Shown here one piece after another: positions 57,198 through 64,000 of a stretch of DNA of 64,000 bases. This DNA is from Rhodoglobus vestalii (GTDB lineage Bacteria > Actinomycetota > Actinomycetes > Actinomycetales > Microbacteriaceae). The position numbers and the translations under genes were made by a program. The stretch lies in NCBI RefSeq assembly GCF_006788895.1, contig NZ_VFRA01000001.1, forward strand, positions 1,550,001-1,614,000. The letters are read 5' to 3'. Position 1 is the first letter of the stretch; each line of letters begins with the position of its first letter. A model generated the notes under the pieces. The model searched no databases and was not told the origin of the DNA. It saw only the letters and a list, made by a program, of their open reading frames with translations.

Positions 57198-57833
57198 TTG
57201 ACTGAAGGTGCGGCGCTCGAGACTGAGCCCGAGGTTGCGGAAGCACTTTTCGGGTCTCGAATTGACTTGGCACGTCAGTACACCACGAGCCTGGCTCGGC
57301 GAGGGGAAGAACTGGGGCTAATTGGCCCCCTTGAGGTGCCTCGCTTGTGGACTCGCCACATAGTTAACTGTGCACTGGTCGCGCCTCTTCTGCGGCCGGG
57401 AGTGGTCGGGGATATTGGCAGCGGGGCAGGCCTGCCCGGTTTAGTGCTGGCGATCGCGCGGCCCGACGTTGACTTCGTTCTCATCGAGCCAATGGAGCGC
57501 CGCGCCGAATGGCTTCGAGCGGAGTCGAATCGACTGGGGCTTGAGAACGTCACGGTCGATCGATCTCGGTCACAAGATGCTCCCTACGCGGAAGGTCTAA
57601 CCCAACTGACCGCGCGCGCTGTGACGGCGCTTTCGAAATTGATTCCGGCGACCGATCACTTACTCGCTCCTGGCGGCGAGATGGTGTTTATGAAGGGCGC
57701 GAGGATTGACGAAGAGATCGAGGCTGCGTCTAAAGCAATACGTAAAGCTCGACTACGAAATGTTGAGTCCATCGTTCTTGGCGAAGGAATCACCCCAGAG
57801 ATCACGAGAGTCTTTCGGGCTAGAGTGGACTGA
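57198..57833 (+). CDS. rsmG: 16S rRNA (guanine-527-N7)-methyltransferase
   Basis: 211 residues if the TTG at 57198 is used; no ATG or GTG occurs in frame before the conserved core. The SAM site is VVGDIGSGAGLPGLVLAIARPD, and LIEPMERRAEWL follows; RHIVNCALVAPLL is typical of GidB. The start abuts a parS site, so any ribosome site would have to lie inside parS. Loss of RsmG gives low-level streptomycin resistance in other bacteria. Confidence 0.93.
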   Translation: MTEGAALETEPEVAEALFGSRIDLARQYTTSLARRGEELGLIGPLEVPRLWTRHIVNCALVAPLLRPGVVGDIGSGAGLPGLVLAIARPDVDFVLIEPMERRAEWLRAESNRLGLENVTVDRSRSQDAPYAEGLTQLTARAVTALSKLIPATDHLLAPGGEMVFMKGARIDEEIEAASKAIRKARLRNVESIVLGEGITPEITRVFRARVD

Positions 57834-57887
57834 TTCGGTCGCGGTGCGCGACCGCTCCCCTCCCTCTTGCCGAAGCACCAAATAGAA

Positions 57888-57903
57888 AGTTTCACGTGAA
57901 ACA
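57888..57903. other. parS: parS site 2
   Basis: AGTTTCACGTGAAACA, containing the GTG start of parA (57896-57898). ParB bound here would cover the parA initiation region. Confidence 0.96.
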
Positions 57904-58813
57904 TCCCGAAAGCGAAGTCAACGAACAAAGCACGCCGTTCGATGAGACCACGCCACTTGCACGGGAGATTGCGGAGCTGACACGTCGGCGTCAAGCTGTG
58001 GCAAAGGCAGCACTGCCCCTCCCTTCTGCACCCCGTGTCTTTACGGTGGCGAATCAAAAAGGTGGGGTGGGAAAGACGACGTCGACGGTGAACCTTGCAG
58101 CTGCCCTGGCACGCACCGGGGCGCGTGTTCTCGTCATCGATCTGGATCCTCAGGGTAATGCCTCAACCGCCCTTGGTGTTGAACACCGTTCTGAAACCGC
58201 CAGCGTTTATGACGTCATAATCAACGACGTGCCCATGGCCGACGTCGTGCAAAAAAGCCCCGAGTTTGCTGCCCTGTATTGCGTACCAGCAACGATTCAC
58301 CTTGCCGGCGCAGAGATTGAGCTTGTGTCGCTCGTGGCCCGTGAGCAGCGACTTCGCTCGGCGCTCGATCAGTTTCTTCAGGATTCGGCAGAGGCGTACC
58401 ACTACGTTTTCATTGACTGCCCGCCGTCGCTCGGCCTTCTTACGATAAACGCATTCGTCGCCGCGCAGGAGGTGCTCATCCCGATTCAGTGCGAGTATTA
58501 CGCGTTGGAGGGCCTGAGCCAATTGCTCAACAACATCAAGCTCATCGAGCGGCACCTCAATCCGAAGCTCCGCGTATCAACCATCCTGATGACGATGTAC
58601 GACTCGCGCACTAATCTGGCCAATCAGGTCGTGGATGATGTGCGCGATCACTTCCCGCAGCAGGTGCTCACCACCCTAATCCCCCGTTCGGTGCGAATTT
58701 CTGAAGCACCGAGCTATGGGCAGAGCGTTATTAGCTACGACCAAAACTCTCCCGGCTCCCTTTCCTACTTGGAAGCGGCTTCAGAGATTGCACATCGAGG
58801 AGCACCCCAATAA
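57896..58813 (+). CDS. parA: Chromosome partitioning ATPase ParA
   Basis: 305 residues from a GTG inside parS site 2, with AGAAAG upstream. Deviant Walker A motif NQKGGVGKTTSTVNLA (KGGVGKTT at 55-62), DLDPQGNASTALG, IDCPPSLGLLTINA and the C-terminal YDSRTNLANQVVDDV are ParA/Soj features. The N-terminal 45 residues are an extension. It forms a DNA-bound gradient that moves ParB-parS. parB starts on its last stop base (TAATG). Confidence 0.97.
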   Translation: MKHPESEVNEQSTPFDETTPLAREIAELTRRRQAVAKAALPLPSAPRVFTVANQKGGVGKTTSTVNLAAALARTGARVLVIDLDPQGNASTALGVEHRSETASVYDVIINDVPMADVVQKSPEFAALYCVPATIHLAGAEIELVSLVAREQRLRSALDQFLQDSAEAYHYVFIDCPPSLGLLTINAFVAAQEVLIPIQCEYYALEGLSQLLNNIKLIERHLNPKLRVSTILMTMYDSRTNLANQVVDDVRDHFPQQVLTTLIPRSVRISEAPSYGQSVISYDQNSPGSLSYLEAASEIAHRGAPQ

Positions 58814-59763
58814 TGGCAGCACCCAAACGCACGGGTCTTGGTCGGGGAATCGGCGCGCTTATCCCGGCATCCGATGATAGTGAACAACGCCCAGTCGATG
58901 TCTTCTTCCCGAGCCGAGAGTCCCCCGTCGATAAGCTTCGCGCTGTACCCGGAGCGCGGCTAGCAAACCTCTCCCCCGGTGATATTGCCCCCAACGCCCG
59001 TCAGCCTCGAACTGAGTTTCGCGAAGAGGAGCTGTCCGAGCTCATAGTTTCCATCCGTGAGATTGGTGTGCTTCAGCCGATTGTGGTTCGGCCACTAGTG
59101 GGTGCCACGGAGGGCGAGCCGCAGTACGAACTGGTGATGGGTGAACGTCGGCTCCGCGCGAGCATGCACTTGGGTTTGGCAACGATCCCGGCTGTCATCA
59201 AGAGCACAGCTGACGAAGACATGCTGCGCGATGCGCTTCTCGAAAACTTGCACCGCGCAAACCTTAATCCTCTTGAGGAAGCATCGGCGTATCAACAGCT
59301 TCTGGCGGACTTTGGGATTACCCAGGAGCAGCTGGCCGAGCGTATTGGTCGTTCAAGGCCACAAATCACCAACACGATGCGCCTGTTGCGGCTTCCTGAG
59401 AGTGTTCAGCGGCGAGTGGCTGCTGGTGTTCTCACCGCGGGACACGCCCGTGCGCTGCTCTCCCTGCCGGATGCTGAAGGGATGGAGCGTCTTGCCGACA
59501 AAATCGTCAATGAGGAGCTCTCCGTTCGTGCCGCGGAGGCGGCAGCGGGCTCACTCTCCACGAAACCTGCTCGCCCCAAGCCTTCGCGCGGAAAAAAACA
59601 GGGCCCGCTCGATGAGATTGCCGAGCGCCTCGCTGACCGGCTCAATACGCGGGTCAAGGTAACCCTGGGTGCAAGCAAGGGTCAGGTGGTCATCGATTTC
59701 GCGACGGTTGGTGACCTCAACCGGATTCTCGAAGAGCTCGGTGACACTGGTTTTAACCGCTAG
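58813..59763 (+). CDS. parB: Chromosome partitioning protein ParB
   Basis: 316 residues. The ParB/Srx CTPase fold carries NARQPRTEFREEELSELI and the GERRLRAS box (read as VMGERRLRASMHLG); ENLHRANLNPLEEASAYQQLL follows. The HTH for parS is in ITQEQLAERIGRSRPQITNTMRLLRLP. A C-terminal dimerisation domain ends in GDLNRILEELG. Its own sites lie at 57182, 57888 and 59871. Confidence 0.97.
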   Translation: MAAPKRTGLGRGIGALIPASDDSEQRPVDVFFPSRESPVDKLRAVPGARLANLSPGDIAPNARQPRTEFREEELSELIVSIREIGVLQPIVVRPLVGATEGEPQYELVMGERRLRASMHLGLATIPAVIKSTADEDMLRDALLENLHRANLNPLEEASAYQQLLADFGITQEQLAERIGRSRPQITNTMRLLRLPESVQRRVAAGVLTAGHARALLSLPDAEGMERLADKIVNEELSVRAAEAAAGSLSTKPARPKPSRGKKQGPLDEIAERLADRLNTRVKVTLGASKGQVVIDFATVGDLNRILEELGDTGFNR

Positions 59764-59870
59764 CGACGTGGCTGCTCGCCGACAGCAGTCCACTATGTGG
59801 CCGGCGCGTTAGCTGAACCAGGCACGCTGGCTGAGGTGGACGCCCAGCCTGTAGCACTTGTCAGCGGCGA

Positions 59871-59886
59871 AGTTTCACGTGAAACA
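59871..59886. other. parS: parS site 3
   Basis: AGTTTCACGTGAAACA in the 143-bp gap between the convergent parB and ddl genes. Confidence 0.95.
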
Positions 59887-59906
59887 TTGCCGGCGTTGAA
59901 GCCGAG

Positions 59907-60860
59907 CTACATGCTCTGGATAGCTGCATCCGCGAGTGCCGCGTAGACGCGGCCCAAATCATGGCCAGCAGCGACGAGGGCTAGCGGAAAAATGGACGTT
60001 TCCGTAAGCCCGGGAAGAACGTTGGCTTCAAGAAACCACGGTGTACCTGCCCCATCCACGATCAGGTCAACGCGCGAGAGGTGACGAAGTCCCAGCGCAG
60101 AATGTGCCGCAAGGGCGGCGTTTGCTGCTCGCTCCGCATCTTCGGTGGAAACGCGGGCTGGAGTGTAAAAGTCGGTCTGACCGGCGTTATAGCGAGCCTC
60201 AAAGGTGTAGGCGCCAGCAACAGGGACGATTTCTACCGCAGGGAGGGCCACCGGTCCTGCCCCGCTGTCGAGCACACCGATTGCTATCTCAACACCGGTA
60301 ATGCGTTGCTCGACTAGGGCGACCTCGCAGTAGTTGTAGGCATTGACCATCGCGCCCGGCAGGTCATGGCGGTCGGAAACAATGGACACGCCCTGAGCCG
60401 AGCCGCCCTGAGCGGGCTTCACGACGAGATCACCGGCGAGTTCATCGGCTAACTCATCAAGAATGCTGTGAGCACCCAGTTCACGAAAAGATTCACGCGA
60501 GAGGGCGATCGAGAGCGGCGTGCGAACTCCCGCACGGGCAACAAGAGATTTTGCGGTGGGCTTATCCCAAGCAAGCCGGGCAGCATCGGCCCGCGATCCG
60601 ACGTACGGGATGCCGATCAGGTCGAGCAGTCCGCGCAGAGCTCCATCCTCCCCACTTGCCCCGTGGAGCGCGGGCCAGACCACATCTGGCTTGGTGTCGC
60701 GAAGGTACGGAAGCAGGGTGGCATCCGGATCACGGAGCTCAACGTCTTTGCCCTGGGCGAGCAGTCCGTCGGCCACGCGACGTCCTGAACGAAGAGATAC
60801 ATCGCGTTCATGGGAGATGCCCCCGGCGAGTACCAGTACGCGAGTGGGTGAAGCGTTCAT
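59907..60860 (-). CDS. ddl: D-alanine-D-alanine ligase
   Basis: 317 residues, ATP-grasp. Makes the D-Ala-D-Ala end of the wall precursor. VLAGGISHERDVSLRSG, PALHGASGEDGALRGLLDLIGIPYVGS in two parts, VVKPAQGGSAQGVSIV and FLEANVLPGLTETSIFPLAL are signatures. The N of EANVLPGLT and preceding Asp (SRVDLIVD) bind Mg. The loop and length fit D-Ala-D-Ala not D-Ala-D-Lac specificity, though by eye this is not firm. Leftward, 6 bp after the aminotransferase. Confidence 0.94.
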   Translation of the reverse strand: MNASPTRVLVLAGGISHERDVSLRSGRRVADGLLAQGKDVELRDPDATLLPYLRDTKPDVVWPALHGASGEDGALRGLLDLIGIPYVGSRADAARLAWDKPTAKSLVARAGVRTPLSIALSRESFRELGAHSILDELADELAGDLVVKPAQGGSAQGVSIVSDRHDLPGAMVNAYNYCEVALVEQRITGVEIAIGVLDSGAGPVALPAVEIVPVAGAYTFEARYNAGQTDFYTPARVSTEDAERAANAALAAHSALGLRHLSRVDLIVDGAGTPWFLEANVLPGLTETSIFPLALVAAGHDLGRVYAALADAAIQSM

Positions 60861-60866
60861 GGTGTC

Positions 60867-62171
60867 CTAGCTAAGGTTGGCTGGAGGGTTAATCATCGAC
60901 CGCGCGGGGGGCGCAATGGTGAGCGGTGCGGTCTGCGAGAACGTGTTGAGCAGTTCGCGCTCACCATTCACGACAGTGGAGAGTCGGCGTACGCCCTCCC
61001 GAATAAACTCGGGGGTCGGGTAACAGAACGACAAGCGCATGTTGCTGCGTCCATTCCCGTCGGCATAGAAGGCGGTGCCAGGGGTGTAAGCCACGAGCTC
61101 CTTCACCGCACGGGGCAACATCGACTTCGAATCGAGGTTGTTAGGAAGGGTCACCCATACGTAGAAGCCGCCGTTTGGTACCGTCCAATCAAGGTCGGGA
61201 AGATAGTCATCGAGAGCCGTAAGCATCGCATCACGACGCTCACGGTATACGTCTCGGAAGGTGCCTATCTGGCCCTTCCAATCGGCGACACTCATGTATT
61301 CGCTGATGACGCTTTGGGTGAATGAGCTGGGTGAGAGCACGGCAGCCTCATTGGCCAAAATGAGTTTCTCTCTGACCGCATGCGGGGCGAGCACCCAACC
61401 GACCCGGAAACCCGGTGCAAGAGTCTTGGAGAAGGTGCCAAGGTAGATCACACCCTCCTCTTCGACAGAGCGCATCGCGTGCGGTGGAGGGCCATCGAAG
61501 TACAACAGGCCATACGGGTTGTCTTCGAGAACCAAAATGCCATTCTCCCGAGCAATTTCCAACACGTCAATCCGGCGTTGCCAGCTGAGAGTCACTCCCG
61601 CAGGATTACTGAAAGTGGGAACGGTATAGAGAAGCTTGATCGTCTTGCCTGCCGCGCGAACCGCCGCAATATGGGCGCGAAGAGAATCTGGAACGAGACC
61701 AAACTCATCCATTTCGACGTGCGCGATCTCCGCCTGAAACGACCTAAAGACAACCAACGCGGTCACGTAGCTGGGCCCCTCGGCAAGCACAACATCGCCG
61801 GGATTAATAAACAGCTTGGTGACAAGCTCGAGAGCATGCTGCGACCCGGTGGTGACAACGACGTCATCAACGCTAGCCTGGATGCCCTCCAGCGCCATCA
61901 CCTCAAGAATCTGTTCCCGAAGCGCAGGCAGGCCCTGCCCGGAACCGTACTGCAGTGCGGCCGGCCCACGATCGCGCATGACACGGTTGATCGAATCGGT
62001 GATGAGGTCTTGAGGCAGGGCCGAAACATACGGCATGCCACCCGCGAGCGAGACAACCTCGGGGCGAGAGGCAACGGCAAATAACGCCCGCACTTCGGAG
62101 GCAGCAAGACCGGAGGCTCTGTCGGCATAGTGATCGAACCACTGGTCGAGGTTATTCGGCTGTGTTGTCAT
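60867..62171 (-). CDS. PLP-dependent aminotransferase, class I/II (2-aminoadipate aminotransferase-like)
   Basis: 434 residues, fold type I. The PLP lysine is in YLGTFSKTLAPGFRVGWVLAP; VTTGSQHALELVTKLF binds the phosphate, and TVPTFSNPAGVTLS with LVLEDNPYGLLYFDG carry the conserved Asn, Asp and Tyr. It resembles LysN/AroJ-like or MocR-related aminotransferases without the MocR HTH. The substrate is unknown. Unusual for its place between the origin and trx genes, but common in Microbacteriaceae. Confidence 0.9.
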   Translation of the reverse strand: MTTQPNNLDQWFDHYADRASGLAASEVRALFAVASRPEVVSLAGGMPYVSALPQDLITDSINRVMRDRGPAALQYGSGQGLPALREQILEVMALEGIQASVDDVVVTTGSQHALELVTKLFINPGDVVLAEGPSYVTALVVFRSFQAEIAHVEMDEFGLVPDSLRAHIAAVRAAGKTIKLLYTVPTFSNPAGVTLSWQRRIDVLEIARENGILVLEDNPYGLLYFDGPPPHAMRSVEEEGVIYLGTFSKTLAPGFRVGWVLAPHAVREKLILANEAAVLSPSSFTQSVISEYMSVADWKGQIGTFRDVYRERRDAMLTALDDYLPDLDWTVPNGGFYVWVTLPNNLDSKSMLPRAVKELVAYTPGTAFYADGNGRSNMRLSFCYPTPEFIREGVRRLSTVVNGERELLNTFSQTAPLTIAPPARSMINPPANLS

Positions 62172-62418
62172 CGGCTATCCCGTTCGCTCGGCACTTAAAC
62201 AATAGGCGTTTGACGCTCGGGAGCAGAAACTGAGCGATAATTGTGCTGAGAACCAAGCAAACGCCATTCAGCGCCCACGCCGAACTACCATCACCTGCTC
62301 TGCGGAGGCACGGATGCTGCACTGGGTAGGTCCGCAACCATCCCGACGCGCACCATCCCGGCCTACCCCGCCACCCCAGCACCTACGCAAGCACCCAACC
62401 GACGGATTAAGGAAGACA
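62172..62418. other. Intergenic region between the aminotransferase and SDR genes
   Basis: 247 bp with the divergent promoters. No hairpin, repeat or small gene that I can support; frames here are Pro/Arg-rich and unlike real proteins. Confidence 0.35.
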
Positions 62419-63363
62419 GTGAACGCTCGAACCAAATGGACCGCTTCTGACATCGGAGACCTCACGGGGAAAGTTGCGATTGTCACCGGGGCCAACTCGG
62501 GCCTCGGCTACGAAACGAGTCGGGCGATGCTAGCCGCGGGTGCACACGTCGTAATGACGATGCGCACGGCCGAAAAAGCGACAGCCGCCGCGACAGCACT
62601 ATTGGAAGAGCTTGGCGAGGTGTCACTGGAAACCATGCTGCTGGATCTTGCCGATCTTGAGTCGATCCGCCGCTTCAGCGACAATTTTCATGCGAATCAC
62701 TCGCAGCTTGACCTGCTGATCAACAACGCCGGAATCATGATGACGGATGCGCACCTCACCGTCGACGGCTTTGAAGCACAGCTCGGCACCAACCACCTCG
62801 GCCATTTTGCGCTCACCGGCCGTCTGCTCGACCTGATCACTGCGACACCGGGCGCCCGTGTAGTGAGTCTGTCTAGCGTTGCGCACCGCTGGGAGCCCAT
62901 GGAGTTTGGCAACCTGATGTTCCAGAATGGGTCGTACACGCCTCGGGCGGCCTACGGTCGCTCAAAGCTGGCCAACCTACTGTTCGCCTATGAGCTGCAG
63001 CGCCGCTTTGAAGCAGCCGGAGCGGATGCGATTTCGGTTGCAGCGCATCCGGGAACGGCGGGCACCGGACTTGCCGACCATCTGTTCGACCGCTGGTATC
63101 TTCGACCGCTGAAGAAGCTCGTTTTTTTGGGTATTCAAACCCCGCGGCAGGGTGCCCGAACCTCATTGCGCGCTGCGACCGACCCAACCGTAACCGGCGG
63201 CGAATACTTTGGGCCGTCGGGCCGTAAGGAACACCGGGGGGCACCCGTGCCAGTCGAATCGAGCCCCGCGTCGCACTCAGAAACTGATGCGGGAAAGTTG
63301 TGGATCGAATCCGAGCGGCTCACCAGCGTTAACTACGAAAGCCTCCGAACACCCACCAAGTAG
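62419..63363 (+). CDS. Short-chain dehydrogenase/reductase
   Basis: 314 residues from a GTG with AAGGAAG upstream. Rossmann motif VAIVTGANSGLGYETS (TGxxxGxG), LINNAGIMM (NNAG), Ser in VSLSSVAHRW, and catalytic YGRSKLAN (YxxxK). Similar in order to retinol-dehydrogenase/WW-oxidoreductase-like SDRs. The tail of about 40 residues is polar. Substrate unknown. Confidence 0.92.
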   Translation: MNARTKWTASDIGDLTGKVAIVTGANSGLGYETSRAMLAAGAHVVMTMRTAEKATAAATALLEELGEVSLETMLLDLADLESIRRFSDNFHANHSQLDLLINNAGIMMTDAHLTVDGFEAQLGTNHLGHFALTGRLLDLITATPGARVVSLSSVAHRWEPMEFGNLMFQNGSYTPRAAYGRSKLANLLFAYELQRRFEAAGADAISVAAHPGTAGTGLADHLFDRWYLRPLKKLVFLGIQTPRQGARTSLRAATDPTVTGGEYFGPSGRKEHRGAPVPVESSPASHSETDAGKLWIESERLTSVNYESLRTPTK

Positions 63364-63395
63364 TGGATGCCGGAGGCTGTCGGCTGAGGTGAGCT

Positions 63396-63722
63396 TTACG
63401 CCAAGAACTCCGCAAGATCGGCTTCAAGCGCCGGCTTCGGCTTTGCGCCGATAACGGTCTTCACGACCTCGCCACCACGGAACACCTTCATCGCGGGAAT
63501 CGAGGTGATCTGGTATTTCATTGCCATCTGTGGGTTGTCGTCGACATTGAGCTTGACGATCTTGATCTTGTCGGCGTTCTCGCTGGCGATTTGGTCAAGA
63601 ATGGGGGAGACGGCGCGACACGGGCCGCACCATTCGGCCCAAAAATCTACCATGATGGTGTCTTTGGAGTTGATGACGAGTTCATCAAAGTTTGCGTCGG
63701 TTACTTCTGTTGCTGAAGACAT
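63396..63722 (-). CDS. trxA: Thioredoxin
   Basis: 108 residues from the ATG at 63722. The active site is WAEWCGPCRAVSP with Cys32 and Cys35, and the cis-Pro loop is TSIPAMKVFRGGE. Next to trxB, its reductase. Convergent with the SDR gene by 32 bp. Confidence 0.97.
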   Translation of the reverse strand: MSSATEVTDANFDELVINSKDTIMVDFWAEWCGPCRAVSPILDQIASENADKIKIVKLNVDDNPQMAMKYQITSIPAMKVFRGGEVVKTVIGAKPKPALEADLAEFLA

Positions 63723-63775
63723 TGTGTGTTCCTTTGTTTGGTGGGGGTGAGTCTCAAACTGCAGCGCCACCGCGG

Positions 63776-64000
<225 letters not shown>

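Noticed and set aside
62314..62418. Longer SDR start at 62314
   Set aside because: The added residues are Pro/Arg-rich; the GTG at 62419 has AAGGAAG upstream and fits the family N-terminus.

Overview
The window is a chromosomal segment of a high-GC Gram-positive bacterium (Actinomycetota), most likely a member of the Microbacteriaceae. The evidence is the coproporphyrin-dependent haem pathway with HemQ/ChdC and a cysteine-tailed ferrochelatase, EndoMS/NucS, CrgA, PknA/PknB/PstP/FhaA/FhaB signalling, a class E sortase, and DciA (DUF721) between recF and gyrB. The species cannot be named from the sequence alone. The right-hand part is the replication-origin region, so the window spans roughly 53 kb to one side of oriC and 11 kb to the other.

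Layout. (1) 1-5462: the N-terminal part, about 1,820 codons, of a giant secreted surface protein built from repeated immunoglobulin-like modules; its C-terminus lies outside the window. (2) 5674-16309: haem biosynthesis. A leftward run hemE-cgoX-chdC-cpfC-hemC-hemB-hemL with 4-8 nt overlaps continues through three small envelope/stress genes (YtxH-like, holin-like, DUF3618) to hemD. hemA is divergent from hemE across only 17 bp. (3) 16419-25908: a serine hydrolase, an M13 metallopeptidase, an MFS exporter, NucS, a HAD phosphatase, and a leftward four-gene set doxX-type III PKS-methyltransferase-flavoprotein that looks like a phenolic-lipid operon. (4) 25965-30489: a decayed hipBA toxin-antitoxin locus, pdxY, an amidohydrolase, and the remnant of a transposase C-terminus beside tRNA-Leu. 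(5) 30795-40413: an M23 peptidase, then fhaA-fhaB-pstP-rodA-pbpA-pknA-pknB, the actinobacterial cell-wall-growth and Ser/Thr-phosphorylation cluster. (6) 40432-44723: trpG/pabA-like amidotransferase, a 52-residue membrane protein, sortase E, crgA, rhomboid protease, cyclophilin, a membrane-anchored protein, tRNA-Ala and tRNA-Ile. (7) 44772-54592: DUF3566, gyrA, gyrB, dciA, recF, dnaN, dnaA, all leftward. (8) 54879-59886: rpmH-rnpA-yidD-yidC-jag-rsmG-parA-parB, rightward, with three parS sites. (9) 59907-64000: ddl, a PLP aminotransferase, an SDR, trxA and the 3' end of trxB.

The regions fit together as a housekeeping block: chromosome replication and segregation, protein insertion, cell-wall growth with its kinases, and haem synthesis. 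Accessory or decayed material is limited to the giant surface protein, the PKS set, the hipBA wreck and the transposase stub. Several genes (hemA, hemE, the MFS gene, nucS, crgA) have a TANNNT -10-like hexamer ending only 6-8 nt before the start codon and no convincing Shine-Dalgarno sequence, which points to leaderless mRNAs.

Limits: starts were chosen by eye from overlaps, Shine-Dalgarno sequences and family conservation; no database search was run.
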